A stretch of 64,000 bases of DNA, taken from the NCBI RefSeq assembly GCF_019448255.1, contig NZ_CP080410.1:1054001-1118000 (forward strand), in the 5' to 3' direction. How positions within the stretch are numbered: position 1 is the stretch's first letter; every line of letters begins with the position of its first letter. Of this stretch, positions 35,405 to 45,241 are shown piece after piece. This DNA comes from Qipengyuania flava. GTDB taxonomy: Bacteria > Pseudomonadota > Alphaproteobacteria > Sphingomonadales > Sphingomonadaceae. A program made the translations under genes and the position numbers. Below the pieces are notes generated by a model that was given only the letters and a program-made list of their open reading frames with translations, did not search any database and was not told the DNA's origin.

Positions 35405-36583
35405 TTAGGATGCGGCAAGTTCCTCTTCGAGCAACTCTTCCACACGCGAGCGGGGCGGAAATTCCTCCTCAATCCAGCGTTTTTCGATGCGCTGCAACAT
35501 ACGCGCGACTTCGGGACCCTTGGCCACGCCGCGCGCCACGATCTCCCCACCTTTGAGCGGGAAGGCCGGGGCCTCCCAGCCAACAACCGGTGCGGGATCG
35601 GCGCCGATCAGCAGCAGGCGATCGACCGCGCAGTCGGTGCCGACCGTATAGGCGAGCCCGCGCGCGTGGTCCGCGTCATCGGGGCTTCGCTGGGCCACGC
35701 ACATCAGCCGTTCGCGCTGCTGGCGCGACAGGCGCAGGCGGGCCGCCACTGTCTCGGCGACCGGCGCGATGGCCGGGAGGAGCGCCGCCATACGGCGCAT
35801 GGCATCGGGGGCAAGGCGGGCCCTGCCCTCGGCCTCGACCAGTCGGGCGAGCTGCGCCACTTCGCGCGCGCCGCCTTCGGGCAGGACTTCCTGCAGCACG
35901 CCAAGCTCGCGCATGAGGGCAATGGTGGCAGAAGGGTCGGGCAGGGCGAGCAAGCTCTGCAACTCACCGCCGACCCTCTCGCGGCTGAGGCCTTTGAGCG
36001 TGGGGGCCAGCGCCTTGCAGGCCGCGCTCGCCTCTTCGTCCCATCCGCCGCCGAAACGGGTTGCGAAGCGAAAATAGCGCAGGATCCGCAAGTGATCCTC
36101 GCGGATGCGGGTTTCGGCATCGCCGATAAAGCGCACGCGCTTGGCCTCGAGGTCGGCAAGCCCGCCGAAGTAGTCGTCAACCGCCAGCGTGTCGGGATGG
36201 GCGTAGAGCGCGTTGATGGTGAAATCGCGCCGCGAGGCGTCGTCTTCCCAGCGCTCGCTGAACGCAATCGTGGCGCGGCGGCCGTCGGTGGCGACGTCGC
36301 GGCGCAGGGTGGTGACCTCGACATTGCCGTCGTCGAAGACCGCAGTGACGGTGCCGTGGTCGATGCCGGTCGGCACGGTGCGGATGCCGGCCGCCTTGCA
36401 CAGGTCGATGACGCGCGCGGGTGCATGGCGCGTCGCCGCGTCGATATCGTTGCTTTCAAGACCGAGCAGCGTGTCGCGCACGCAGCCGCCGACCCAGCGG
36501 ATGTCATCTGCGCCCAGCGCTGCGACCAGTTTCGCAAGGCTCGCGCGCTGCGTCCAATCGGCCCGGGGAAGATGCACGGTCAT
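35405..36583 (-). CDS. cca: CCA tRNA nucleotidyltransferase/poly(A)-polymerase family
   Basis: The enzyme adds CCA to tRNA 3' ends. From ATG 36583 (MTVHLPRADW) it is 392 aa. Class II nucleotidyltransferase marks: IRWVGGCVRDTLLGLESNDID (with the Asp pair), RRDVATDGRRATIAF, RRDFTINALYAHPD, and the RNA-binding EDHLRILRYFRFATRFGGG. The C-terminal part is rich in Arg/Glu helices. Its ATG overlaps the stop of the Nudix gene by 4 nt, so it is the last gene of a DUF1285–Nudix–cca operon. Confidence 0.94.
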   Translation of the reverse strand: MTVHLPRADWTQRASLAKLVAALGADDIRWVGGCVRDTLLGLESNDIDAATRHAPARVIDLCKAAGIRTVPTGIDHGTVTAVFDDGNVEVTTLRRDVATDGRRATIAFSERWEDDASRRDFTINALYAHPDTLAVDDYFGGLADLEAKRVRFIGDAETRIREDHLRILRYFRFATRFGGGWDEEASAACKALAPTLKGLSRERVGGELQSLLALPDPSATIALMRELGVLQEVLPEGGAREVAQLARLVEAEGRARLAPDAMRRMAALLPAIAPVAETVAARLRLSRQQRERLMCVAQRSPDDADHARGLAYTVGTDCAVDRLLLIGADPAPVVGWEAPAFPLKGGEIVARGVAKGPEVARMLQRIEKRWIEEEFPPRSRVEELLEEELAAS

Positions 36584-37182
36584 GCCCGTGTCTCCAGCCA
36601 GTCGATCCGGCGCGACAGGTTCCAGCAAATGGCGGCTGTGACGCCCCAGATGCGGTACCCCTCGTGGTCCATTTCCAGATACTCGCGCATCGCCCCTTTC
36701 CAGAACACTGAATTGCGGCTCCATTGCGATGCATCCATCAGCTTGTCGAGCGGGCATTCGAACCAGCTTTCCACTTCGCGCGGGTCGGGCCGGATGGGCA
36801 GGTCGTGCGGAACCGTGGCGAGCACGGGAGTAATGTCGAAGCCGGTGCCGGTCTGGTAGCGGTCGGTCGTCCCGATGATGGAGACATGTACGGGGTCGAT
36901 GGAAAGCTCCTCCCACGCTTCGCGCAGGGCGGCCTCGGTCGCGGTTTCGCCCGTATCGAGCTTGCCGCCGGGAAAGGCCACCTGGCCGGGGTGGTCGCGC
37001 ATGGTACGCGGACGCTGGGTGAGCAGAACCGTGGGGTCGGGCCGCTCGGTCACGGCGATCAGCACGGCGGCGTCGGCCGTCCGGTCGAGATCGGCAAAGC
37101 GACTGTCCGACATCAGCTCACCCACATCGCGGGCGTGGCCATGCTCGAACAGCTGCGTGAGACGGTTGAAGATCGCCGTCAT
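36580..37182 (-). CDS. Nudix hydrolase (NudL/CoA pyrophosphatase-like)
   Basis: The 200-aa protein (ATG 37182, MTAIFNRLT) has a full Nudix box GGKLDTGETATEAALREAWEELSI (positions ~85–107), giving the metal-binding REAWEE helix. PRTMRDHPGQVAFPGGK upstream and IGTTDRYQTGTGFDITPVLA downstream match the coenzyme A pyrophosphatase group (UPF0035-like). The exact substrate is inferred only. It overlaps DUF1285 and cca genes by 4 nt at each end. Confidence 0.92.
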   Translation of the reverse strand: MTAIFNRLTQLFEHGHARDVGELMSDSRFADLDRTADAAVLIAVTERPDPTVLLTQRPRTMRDHPGQVAFPGGKLDTGETATEAALREAWEELSIDPVHVSIIGTTDRYQTGTGFDITPVLATVPHDLPIRPDPREVESWFECPLDKLMDASQWSRNSVFWKGAMREYLEMDHEGYRIWGVTAAICWNLSRRIDWLETRA

Positions 37183-37727
37183 GCGGGCAGGAGCGAGAAG
37201 GTCTCGCCGCCGCTGGCAACGGTCCAGTCCTCGCCGCGTTCGAGCGCGATCTGCGCCAGCTGTTCGTAGGTGGAGCGGTTGAGGCGCGCTTCGCAGCCGC
37301 GGCGTACGTGGAGGTAGAGCGAGGGGCTGTCCGCATCGCCCCCCGCGCGGATCGGATTGTCGGGCCCCGCAACTACCAGCTCGTCGGTGTTGAGGCGGAA
37401 GGCGAGGTCGCCTTCGGTCTCGCTCACATCGGTGGCGATGAAACAGGCGTCCTCCACCTCGATGGAGAGCTTCTGGTAGGGCACGACCAGCCAGTAACTG
37501 CCGTCCTCCTCGCGGTTGAGGAGGCCCGCAAAAGCGCGCACCATGGCCGGGCGCGTGATCGGCGAACCGTCGTGATACCAGGTGCCATCGGCAGCAATCC
37601 GCATGTGGCTTTCGCCCACGTTTTCGGGCGACCACTGCTCCACCGGCGGCAATTTGCGCTCGGCCACCGCCTCCGCGATCTGGCCGAGCGACATTCCGGC
37701 GAGTTCGGGGGGCGGTGTGTAAGGCAC
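37179..37727 (-). CDS. DUF1285 protein
   Basis: The 182-aa protein (GTG 37727, VPYTPPPELAGMSLG) fits DUF1285: WHI-like GTWYHDGSPITRPAMVRAFAGLL, followed by YWLVVPYQKLSIEVEDACFIATDV and SPSLYLHVRRGCEARLNRSTYEQLA. The family has a beta-rich fold and no known activity, but is often in operons with Nudix and cca genes, as here. A downstream ATG at 37694 is possible. Stop overlaps the Nudix ATG by 4 nt. Confidence 0.88.
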   Translation of the reverse strand: MPYTPPPELAGMSLGQIAEAVAERKLPPVEQWSPENVGESHMRIAADGTWYHDGSPITRPAMVRAFAGLLNREEDGSYWLVVPYQKLSIEVEDACFIATDVSETEGDLAFRLNTDELVVAGPDNPIRAGGDADSPSLYLHVRRGCEARLNRSTYEQLAQIALERGEDWTVASGGETFSLLPA

Positions 37728-37770
37728 GCGTGAGCGATGGCAGATGGGGCGGGGTTTCTCAATGGCGTCT

Positions 37771-37913
37771 GTTCGCTCCCTTGCGGTCGCTGCGCCCTGT
37801 TTCAGCCCGCTCCCCCTCCCGGCCACCCACGGCACGGTATTCTATGGGTGGCCGGGAGGAGGAGCGGGATGGAAAAGCAAGGTCAGGACGGATGTCCTGA
37901 CCGCACCCAACAG
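37771..37913. repeat. Modular palindromic repeat, copy C
   Basis: Core arms are at about 37806–37830 and 37846–37872, with loop CGGCACGGTATTCTA as in copy B. The right side has the GGACGGATGTCC hairpin (about 37886–37897), as in copy A. The left side carries a different hairpin (about 37774–37797, containing TGCGGTCGCTGCGCC). It lies between two minus-strand genes, upstream of DUF1285 and downstream of the GNAT gene. Confidence 0.85.
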
Positions 37914-37917
37914 AAAA

Positions 37918-38439
37918 CTATCCCACCCACGGGCCGAGCATACCCTCGGCCGGGAGAATTGCGGGATTGCCGCTGCGCACCAGCAGGCGCTCCTTTTCGT
38001 ACGGTCCGGGACAATGCCAGCCGCCCGTGAACTGCGCCGTGAAGTCCCAGCGCCCGTAATACTCCGGGTCGCCGATCATGACCTGCGGCAAAGGAGCCGC
38101 GCCGTCTTCGAAGCCTGCGTCGATGGCGCCGAGGCTGGCCGCCATCAGCGCCTTGCCGAAGCCTTCGCCCTGGCGGCCGGGGACAACCGCAACCGGGCCG
38201 ACCATGATCATCGGATGCGCGCGCCCCTGCGGATCGGTAAGGGCGACGGGCCAGAGCTGGATCGATCCGGCGAGATAGTCATCCTCGTCGAGAACGGCGA
38301 AGCTCAACGCCTCCAGGCACGGCGCGCCCTCGCGAATGCGATAGGCGGTGCGCGCGTGGCGGCCTTCTCCAAACGCGGCGTCGAGCAGCTCTTCGACCAG
38401 CGCGGGGTCGATCGCGGGAAGGGGCACGAGAGTAGCCAT
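37918..38439 (-). CDS. GNAT family N-acetyltransferase
   Basis: The 173-aa protein has the GNAT signature MVGPVAVVPGRQGEGFGKAL (residues ~79–98), including the acetyl-CoA pyrophosphate loop Q-x-x-G-x-G/A (Q-G-E-G-F-G). Upstream beta strands (SFAVLDEDDYLAGSIQLWP) and PEYYGRWDFTA later fit the fold. The substrate is unknown. It stands on the minus strand with copy C upstream of its downstream neighbour and ends close to that repeat. Confidence 0.9.
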   Translation of the reverse strand: MATLVPLPAIDPALVEELLDAAFGEGRHARTAYRIREGAPCLEALSFAVLDEDDYLAGSIQLWPVALTDPQGRAHPMIMVGPVAVVPGRQGEGFGKALMAASLGAIDAGFEDGAAPLPQVMIGDPEYYGRWDFTAQFTGGWHCPGPYEKERLLVRSGNPAILPAEGMLGPWVG

Positions 38440-38488
38440 GGGCCGCGCCGATTACGCGCGGCGCATCGGCAAGTCGATCAATTTCGGC

Positions 38489-39649
38489 TTAGCCCGGGCG
38501 AAGTTCGAGCAGGCGGCCCTGCTCACCGTCTTCGAGTACCCACAGCGCACCGTCTGGGCCTTCGATGACCGAACGGATGCGCGCGTCCATCGGATAGCGC
38601 GCCACCTCGGTTGCGGTATCGCCGTCGATGGCAACCCGCACGATCGCTTCGGTCCTGAGGCCGGAGATCAGCAGGTCGCCCGCCATGCCGCCGAACAGGT
38701 CGCCGGAATAAAAGGTCATGTTGCCGGGTGCGATGACCGGGGTCCAGCCCAGTACCGGCTTCACGAAGCCATCATCGGCCGTGTGGTCGGGAATGTCGTC
38801 GCCGTTGTAGTGATCGCCGTCCGAGCGTGTCGGCCAGCCATAGTTAGCGCCGCGCTGGACAAGGTTGAGCTCGTCACCGCCGGCCGGCCCGTGCTCGATT
38901 TCCCACAGGCGCCCAGCGGCATCGAAATCCATGCCAAGGATATTGCGATGGCCGTAGGACCAGATTTCTGCGCCCACCGGATTGCCGGCAGCGGGCGAAC
39001 CGTCGAGGTTGAGGCGCACGATGGTGCCGAGCGTGTTCGACGTATCCTGCGCCGGATCGAGCTTCTGCCGGTCGCCGCTGGCGATGAACATGTGGCTTTC
39101 ATCCGGGCTGAAGGCGATGCGGTGCGAATAGTGGCCGCGGCCCGTCACCTTGGGCGCCTGGCGCCAGATCACCGAGAGGCCTTCGATGGTGCAGGCATCC
39201 GCTTCCTGGCAGGCCAGCGTGCCCCGGCCGACCACCGCACCGCGCGTGTCGCCATCGCCCGCTTCGGCCCAGCTGAGGTAGATTGTGCGTTCGCTCATCG
39301 TGGCGCTTGCCTGCGAAGGCAGGAAGGCGACGTCGCCAAGTCCGCCCTGGCCGCCATAGTCCACTTCGGGAAGGCCGCTGACCGTGATCAGGCGGCCGGT
39401 TGCGGTGTCCACGATCTTTGCGGTGCCCGCCTGTTCGGTGACGAACAGCATCTTCGTGCCCGGGATGAAGGCCGAGGCCCAGGGTTCGGCGAACTCGCCA
39501 TGATCGGTGATCGCAAAGGTCCCGTCGAAATCGCCATCGGGCGAGGGCGTCGACACCGCCTCGGCCGTGCCATCGGTGGAATAGCCGTTGCCGCAGCTTG
39601 CGAGCAGCACCAGCGGGGATAGGGTGGCGAGCAGGACGGACGTACGCAT
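38489..39649 (-). CDS. PQQ-dependent sugar dehydrogenase (glucose/sorbosone type), lipoprotein
   Basis: The protein of 386 aa has a lipobox ([19 protein letters not shown]). The mature part matches the soluble-glucose-dehydrogenase-like six-blade propeller: [90 protein letters not shown] (about residues 245–275) and AVIGPDG-like ends ([15 protein letters not shown]). It would act in the periplasm. The start ATG overlaps that of divergent rnhB by 2 nt. Confidence 0.92.
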   Translation of the reverse strand: MRTSVLLATLSPLVLLASCGNGYSTDGTAEAVSTPSPDGDFDGTFAITDHGEFAEPWASAFIPGTKMLFVTEQAGTAKIVDTATGRLITVSGLPEVDYGGQGGLGDVAFLPSQASATMSERTIYLSWAEAGDGDTRGAVVGRGTLACQEADACTIEGLSVIWRQAPKVTGRGHYSHRIAFSPDESHMFIASGDRQKLDPAQDTSNTLGTIVRLNLDGSPAAGNPVGAEIWSYGHRNILGMDFDAAGRLWEIEHGPAGGDELNLVQRGANYGWPTRSDGDHYNGDDIPDHTADDGFVKPVLGWTPVIAPGNMTFYSGDLFGGMAGDLLISGLRTEAIVRVAIDGDTATEVARYPMDARIRSVIEGPDGALWVLEDGEQGRLLELRPG

Positions 39650-40274
39650 GTTCAAGCATTCTCCCATTGGCGGCCTTGGCGGTGCGCCCCTGGTCGTCGG
39701 CGTCGACGAGGCGGGACGCGGCCCCTTGGCCGGACCGGTGGTGGCGGCCGCAGTCGTGCTCTGCAAGAGCCCGCCCGCAGGCCTGGATGATTCCAAAAAG
39801 CTTTCGGCCAAGCGGCGTTCCATCCTCGAGCCGCAAATTCGCGAAAAATGCGCCTGGGGCCTGGCCGTGGTCGATCCGGAGGAGATCGACCGGATCAACA
39901 TTTTCCAGGCAACCATGCTGGCGATGACGCTGGCGGTCACTCGTGCGGTCGAGGTTCTGGGGGACGAGCCGGAGGCTGTGCTGATCGATGGCAATATGAG
40001 TCCGCACGGCCGCCAGCCCGGCTGGCGCTGGCCCGAGGCGAAGCCCATCGTCGGCGGCGACGGGAAGGAGGCGAGCATCTCCGCCGCCTCGATCCTCGCC
40101 AAGGAATACCGCGACCGGCTGATGCTGGAGGCGGCAGAGCGGCACCCGCAATATGGCTGGGCCAGCAACAAGGGTTATGGCTCTAAACAGCATATGGAAG
40201 CGCTGCGGGTCCACGGCCCGACCCCGCTCCACCGCAAGAGTTTCGCGCCGGTGGCGCAACTCGCGCTGCTGTAG
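39648..40274 (+). CDS. rnhB: Ribonuclease HII
   Basis: RNase HII cuts RNA in RNA–DNA hybrids and misinserted ribonucleotides. From ATG 39648 ([10 protein letters not shown]) it is 208 aa. [20 protein letters not shown] (DEAGRG metal site), [23 protein letters not shown] and [15 protein letters not shown] (Asp pair) are present. The ATG shares two bases with the divergent sugar-dehydrogenase start. The longer frame starting at 39588 lies inside that gene and was rejected. Confidence 0.96.
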   Translation: MFKHSPIGGLGGAPLVVGVDEAGRGPLAGPVVAAAVVLCKSPPAGLDDSKKLSAKRRSILEPQIREKCAWGLAVVDPEEIDRINIFQATMLAMTLAVTRAVEVLGDEPEAVLIDGNMSPHGRQPGWRWPEAKPIVGGDGKEASISAASILAKEYRDRLMLEAAERHPQYGWASNKGYGSKQHMEALRVHGPTPLHRKSFAPVAQLALL

Positions 40275-40427
40275 AGTCTTCCCGGCCACACCCCACCATC
40301 TTGAGTCCGCAGATTCTGCGCAGACTCAATATCTTGTGGCGGACACCTTCTGTTCTCCCTCAGCAACCCGGTGTTAACCATCGTGTGCGAGGATTTTCGT
40401 GCTTGACCGGGAATCCGTTTGGACTCA
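40274..40427. promoter_or_regulatory. GANTC-rich leader of ccrM with a folded repeat
   Basis: Six GANTC sites occur here: 40274, 40303, 40312, 40323, 40411 and 40422 (start positions). Three of them lie in an inverted repeat, TTGAGTCCGCAGA (40301–40313) against TCTGCG-CA-GACTCAA (40315–40329), so they would be hemimethylated together. In Caulobacter ccrM promoters carry GANTC sites used for methylation feedback; a similar role is inferred. Confidence 0.7.
40374..40381 (+). promoter_or_regulatory. CtrA half-site TTAACCAT
   Basis: TTAACCAT matches the half form of the CtrA consensus (TTAA-N7-TTAA group). It lies about 80 bp before the ccrM start, the expected place for CtrA activation of ccrM in cell-cycle regulated alphaproteobacteria. 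The second half is not evident. Confidence 0.5.
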
Positions 40428-40430
40428 CCC

Positions 40431-40439
40431 TGTGGATAA
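40431..40439 (-). promoter_or_regulatory. DnaA box TTATCCACA
   Basis: The minus strand reads TTATCCACA, identical to the E. coli high-affinity DnaA box, 22 bp before the ccrM ATG. One box is not an origin. A regulatory role at the ccrM promoter is inferred. Confidence 0.6.
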
Positions 40440-41600
<1,161 letters not shown>

Positions 41601-41745
41601 TTTAAAAACGAAACTGCGGTGTGAAGCGTGTTTGTCCTGCGACCGTCTCGGATCTCCGTAGGTGAATTGAAAAGCTGTTGTTGGGGCTTTGCTGCGATTG
41701 CATGCATTGCGATTGCGATAGAGGCGCGATAGCAACTCCACCATC

Positions 41746-43008
41746 ATGCTACGCTCGCCCATCTCGAATTTGCTTGCCGCATTAGGCGCGATCGCCGGCT
41801 TGATGGGCATTGGTGCCTGCGCGTCACTGCCTGAACGGGCAGCGGATCGATTGGAGGTGAATGACGATCGCCTTACTTTAGGGGATAGCTTTCTCTCCGA
41901 TTTCTATTTCTACGAAGGCGAGATCGACAAACCGGGAGTTCTCCTGAAAACGGAACAGTTGGGAGTTACCCAATCCAATCCAGGTGCGGGCGCAAACATC
42001 CGGCTTCTCTATTCTTCCACCGATGGGCTTGGAGGTGAGGATATCCTGCCTGTATCGGGTGTGTTGTTCTTGCCTGAAGGTGCTGCGCCCGCGGGCGGCT
42101 GGCCTCTCATGGCGTGGACCCACGGTACGGTTGGGATCGCGGATGTTTGCGCGCCATCGTGGGATGGTCGGCAGATGCAGGACAGGGAATATCTTGAGTT
42201 TTGGCTCAAGCAAGGTTTCGCGGTCGTGGCGTCGGACTATCAAGGCCTCGGCACACGCGGGACGCACCCCTATCTGGCTACCAGGCCCGAAGCCTACAGC
42301 AATCTGGACATAATCCGTGCGGTTCAGTCGGGCAGCTTTCCAGTATCGAATGAGGTATTGCTATTCGGCCAGTCGCAGGGTGCCGGGGCAGCGGTGGCTT
42401 CTGCTGCCTACGCACCGGAGTATGCATCCGAACTGGCGATTGTGGGCGTGGTGGCGACGGGAGTGCCATTCTTCTCACCCGAAACGCTTGTGGCGCTGCA
42501 AGAAGCCCGGCCGCGCGATGTGGCTGATCCCTTGCTGGCCTATAATCTCCTGGCGCTCTCGCTGGTGCAGCGAACAGATGCGAATTTCCGGCTGGAGGAG
42601 TATGTTTCTGATCGCGCGATGCCAATTGCGCTCTCCATCCGTGAAACATGCCATAAACAGGTTCGGGCCAAAGTCGTTCAAGAAGGGCTATCCTACAATG
42701 AGACCTTCAAGCGCCCGCCGAGCGAGCATCTGGTTAAGGCCTTTGCGAGAATGGGTTATCCCACGCTTGGACTTAGGGTGCCGCTGTTTGTCGGAACGGG
42801 CGGAAAGGATCGTGACACTCCGCTGCGGATGCAAGCCGCTCTCGTAAGGCGCGCATGTGCTGCAGGGACGCAGGTTACAGCAGTCTATTATCCGGAGCTT
42901 GACCATCGCGGGGTCGTGCCAGCGTCGACGGCGGATTCGATATCCTTTGCAAGAGCGGCCTTTTCAGGCGAGCTTGTCGAGGGGAACTGCGGGGCTCTTC
43001 CCTACTAG
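41746..43008 (+). CDS. Secretory lipase-like alpha/beta hydrolase
   Basis: The 420-aa product has a lipoprotein-type signal (LAALGAIAGLMGIGACASL) and an alpha/beta hydrolase fold with nucleophile elbow LLFGQSQGAGAAVA near residue 209, ASDYQGLGTRGTHPY before it, and the C-terminal catalytic His in LDHRGVVPAS. It resembles secretory lipases of fungal/actinobacterial type. The coding region and both flanks are visibly less GC-rich than neighbours (ATG/TTG-rich codons), which suggests acquisition. An unusual ACG/TCT codon mix supports that. Confidence 0.82.
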   Translation: MLRSPISNLLAALGAIAGLMGIGACASLPERAADRLEVNDDRLTLGDSFLSDFYFYEGEIDKPGVLLKTEQLGVTQSNPGAGANIRLLYSSTDGLGGEDILPVSGVLFLPEGAAPAGGWPLMAWTHGTVGIADVCAPSWDGRQMQDREYLEFWLKQGFAVVASDYQGLGTRGTHPYLATRPEAYSNLDIIRAVQSGSFPVSNEVLLFGQSQGAGAAVASAAYAPEYASELAIVGVVATGVPFFSPETLVALQEARPRDVADPLLAYNLLALSLVQRTDANFRLEEYVSDRAMPIALSIRETCHKQVRAKVVQEGLSYNETFKRPPSEHLVKAFARMGYPTLGLRVPLFVGTGGKDRDTPLRMQAALVRRACAAGTQVTAVYYPELDHRGVVPASTADSISFARAAFSGELVEGNCGALPY

Positions 43009-43274
43009 GTACAAAGCGAACTGCGCAGCCCCTGCGTTTTTGCAAGGTTCATCCGTCCGCAATCGGGTCGTTAGCCGACGGACCCATCTTGAACAGGTTG
43101 CCCCTAATTATTGTCCTACCGTGTGTATTGGGACTAGCGCAGTTGCATGATTTGCGCACCCCGACCACGCCTCTCGTCCAAGCGGGTCTCCATTCGGTCA
43201 ACTGCCACGTTTCTCCCCCAGGACCGTGTTCCATGTGTTCCATCCTGCGGGCAATAGGCTAGGGTTGTCCCAAC

Positions 43275-44390
43275 ATGACTGACAGCATCTACATCCGCCC
43301 CATCGGCCTCGTGCCGGGTCCGCAGTCCGAGCATGGCAATGCCATCCGGCTTGCCGGCACCATGGTCTATGCGAGCCGCTTTGCAGTGATCTTGCGGCGC
43401 GATGGCGCTGTGGTCGAACGCTGGCTCGCCGCGCCGGATACGATGGCCGAGGTGCTGGGCCAGCTGCCCGACGAGGTTGCGGGCGATGCGGAACAGCAGT
43501 GGGCGAACCTCACGCTTGCGCATCCGCCGCTCACGCTGGGCGCGCGCAATGTGCCGCTCGACCAGCCGCAGGTGATGGGCATCCTCAACGTCACGCCCGA
43601 CAGCTTCAGCGACGGCGGGCGCTTCCTCGACGATCCGCAAGCGGGGCGCGAACACGCGGCCGCCATGGTCGAAGCGGGCGCGGCGATCATCGATGTGGGC
43701 GGCGAGAGCACGCGGCCCGGCGCCAAGGCCCTGTGGGAAGGCGACGAGATCGAGCGCGTCGTCCCGGCGATCGAGGCCGCCGCGGGCATGGGCGCAGCGG
43801 TCAGCATCGACACGCGCAAGGCGGCGGTGATGGAGGCCGCGCTGGAGGCAGGCGCGCATCTGGTAAACGACGTCTCGGGCCTCGCGCATGATCCGCGCAG
43901 CGCGGAGGTGGTCGCCTCTGCCGGATGTCCCGTGGTGCTGATGCACGCGCCGGGCGCGGCTGGCGACGATCTCCATGAGGGCGCGGATTACGCCAATGTG
44001 GTGTTCGAGGTGTTCGATGCCCTGCGAGCGCGGCGCGATGCGGCGCTGGAGGCGGGGATCGAGGCGAGGAATATCCTGCTCGATCCGGGCATCGGTTTCG
44101 GCAAGAGCCTTGCGCACAACCTCGCGCTGATCAACGCGCTGCCGCTGTTTCACGCGCTCGGCCACCCGCTGCTGCTGGGTGCCAGCCGCAAGCGCATGAT
44201 CGGCGCGCTGAGCAAGGAAGCGCCGGTCGAGGAGCGCCTCGGCGGCAGCGTGGCGCTGGCGCTCGAAGGCATGCGCGCAGGCGTCCAGCTGCTTCGCGTC
44301 CACGATGTCCCCGAAACCGTCCAGGCACGCAACGTCTGGCGGGGCCTGAGGGACGCAGCCCTGACCGACTTCGCCGACCTGCCGGGCTAG
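43275..44390 (+). CDS. folP: Dihydropteroate synthase with long N-terminal extension
   Basis: FolP joins p-aminobenzoate to the pterin for folate. The 371-aa protein has about 95 extra residues (from MTDSIYIRPIGL) ahead of the standard start PQVMGILNVTPDSFSDGGRF. Conserved blocks follow: IIDVGGESTRPGA, VSIDTRKAAVMEAAL, DPGIGFGKSLAHNLAL and LLGASRKRMIG. The extension is rich in small residues and could be an added domain found in related alphaproteobacteria. Its stop overlaps the convergent SDR gene. Confidence 0.94.
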   Translation: MTDSIYIRPIGLVPGPQSEHGNAIRLAGTMVYASRFAVILRRDGAVVERWLAAPDTMAEVLGQLPDEVAGDAEQQWANLTLAHPPLTLGARNVPLDQPQVMGILNVTPDSFSDGGRFLDDPQAGREHAAAMVEAGAAIIDVGGESTRPGAKALWEGDEIERVVPAIEAAAGMGAAVSIDTRKAAVMEAALEAGAHLVNDVSGLAHDPRSAEVVASAGCPVVLMHAPGAAGDDLHEGADYANVVFEVFDALRARRDAALEAGIEARNILLDPGIGFGKSLAHNLALINALPLFHALGHPLLLGASRKRMIGALSKEAPVEERLGGSVALALEGMRAGVQLLRVHDVPETVQARNVWRGLRDAALTDFADLPG

Positions 44391-45166
44391 CCCGGAGAGG
44401 CGGCGCTTCCCGCGAGCAGCCCGCCGTCGAGGGTGAGTTCGGAGCCGGTCATGTAGGCGCTGTCCTCGCTCGCGAGGAAGACGCAGAGCGCGGCGACCTC
44501 CTCGACCGTGCCGAAGCGCTTCAGCGGCGTATCGGCGACCAGCGCTGCCATCTTGGCCTCGCGGTCCGGCCCGTCGCCCAGCATTGGCTCCCAGATCGGG
44601 GTGAGGATGGCGGCGGGGTGGATCGAGTTGCAGCGGATCTGCCAGCCCTGCTGCGCGGCGTAGAGCGCGACCGACTTGGTGTGGTTGCGCATCGCCGCCT
44701 TGCTCGCCGCATAGGCCGCCGCGCCGGGAATGCCGACGAGGCCGGAGCGCGAGGACATGTTGATGATCGAGCCGGTGCCCTTGGCCTTCATCGCCTTGAG
44801 GGCATAGCGGCAACCGAGGAAGCAGCCGTCGGTGTTGACCGCGTGGACCTTGTGCCACTCGGCAAGGCTGGCGTTCTCGGGATCGTGCGCGGCGGGTCCG
44901 TCCTCGAAGCCGGTGATGCCTGCGTTGTTCACCAGCACGTCGATGGCGGGAAAGGCTGCGGCCAGCGCATCCCACTCGGTTTCGCTGGCAACGTCGAGCG
45001 GATGGAAGGTGCAGCCGAGTTCATCGGCGGCTTTCCTACCTTCCTCTTCGTCGATATCGGTGAGCACGACCTTTGCGCCCTCCGCCAGGAAAGCTTCGCA
45101 AACGGCCTTGCCGATCCCGCGCGCACCGCCGGTGACGACGCACAGCATGTCGTTCAGTTTTTGCAT
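44387..45166 (-). CDS. Short-chain dehydrogenase/reductase
   Basis: The 259-aa NAD(P)-dependent oxidoreductase begins [30 protein letters not shown] is the nucleotide-binding loop, NNAGITG the central motif, [18 protein letters not shown] holds the Tyr/Lys catalytic pair, and the C-terminal [12 protein letters not shown] fits SDR classical type. The NAD(H) preference is suggested by D at the end of beta-2 ([11 protein letters not shown]). The substrate is unknown. Convergent with folP. Confidence 0.92.
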   Translation of the reverse strand: MQKLNDMLCVVTGGARGIGKAVCEAFLAEGAKVVLTDIDEEEGRKAADELGCTFHPLDVASETEWDALAAAFPAIDVLVNNAGITGFEDGPAAHDPENASLAEWHKVHAVNTDGCFLGCRYALKAMKAKGTGSIINMSSRSGLVGIPGAAAYAASKAAMRNHTKSVALYAAQQGWQIRCNSIHPAAILTPIWEPMLGDGPDREAKMAALVADTPLKRFGTVEEVAALCVFLASEDSAYMTGSELTLDGGLLAGSAASPG

Positions 45167-45190
45167 GACCCCGATGGGGTAACGCAGGTC

Positions 45191-45241
45191 AGGCTGCGTT
45201 GTCGATGCCGAGTTCGCTCAGCTTGCTGAACAGCATAGCCA
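45191..45241 (-). repeat. Partial duplicate of the NtrC-like gene 3' end
   Basis: Bases 45196–45226 repeat exactly the 31 bp at 45956–45986 and so encode the same C-terminal KLSELGIDNAA plus a stop. Upstream on the minus strand a further 15 bp match weakly (MLFS against ...LYR). The copy lies just after the orphan gene (stop at 45242), so the pair of repeats brackets it. Whether it came from duplication or a site-specific insertion cannot be told. Confidence 0.75.

Noticed and set aside
40431-40439. Possible replication origin at the DnaA box
   Set aside because: Only a single box; no AT-rich unwinding region or other boxes, and the surrounding genes are not origin-linked.
43009-43274. Possible tRNA or small RNA after the lipase gene
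   Set aside because: I could not fold a cloverleaf or find a terminator-like stem with a T-run; no evidence for an RNA gene.
43134-44975. Long minus-strand frame spanning folP and the SDR gene
   Set aside because: It merges the shadow of folP with an out-of-frame part of the SDR gene; real genes explain the region.
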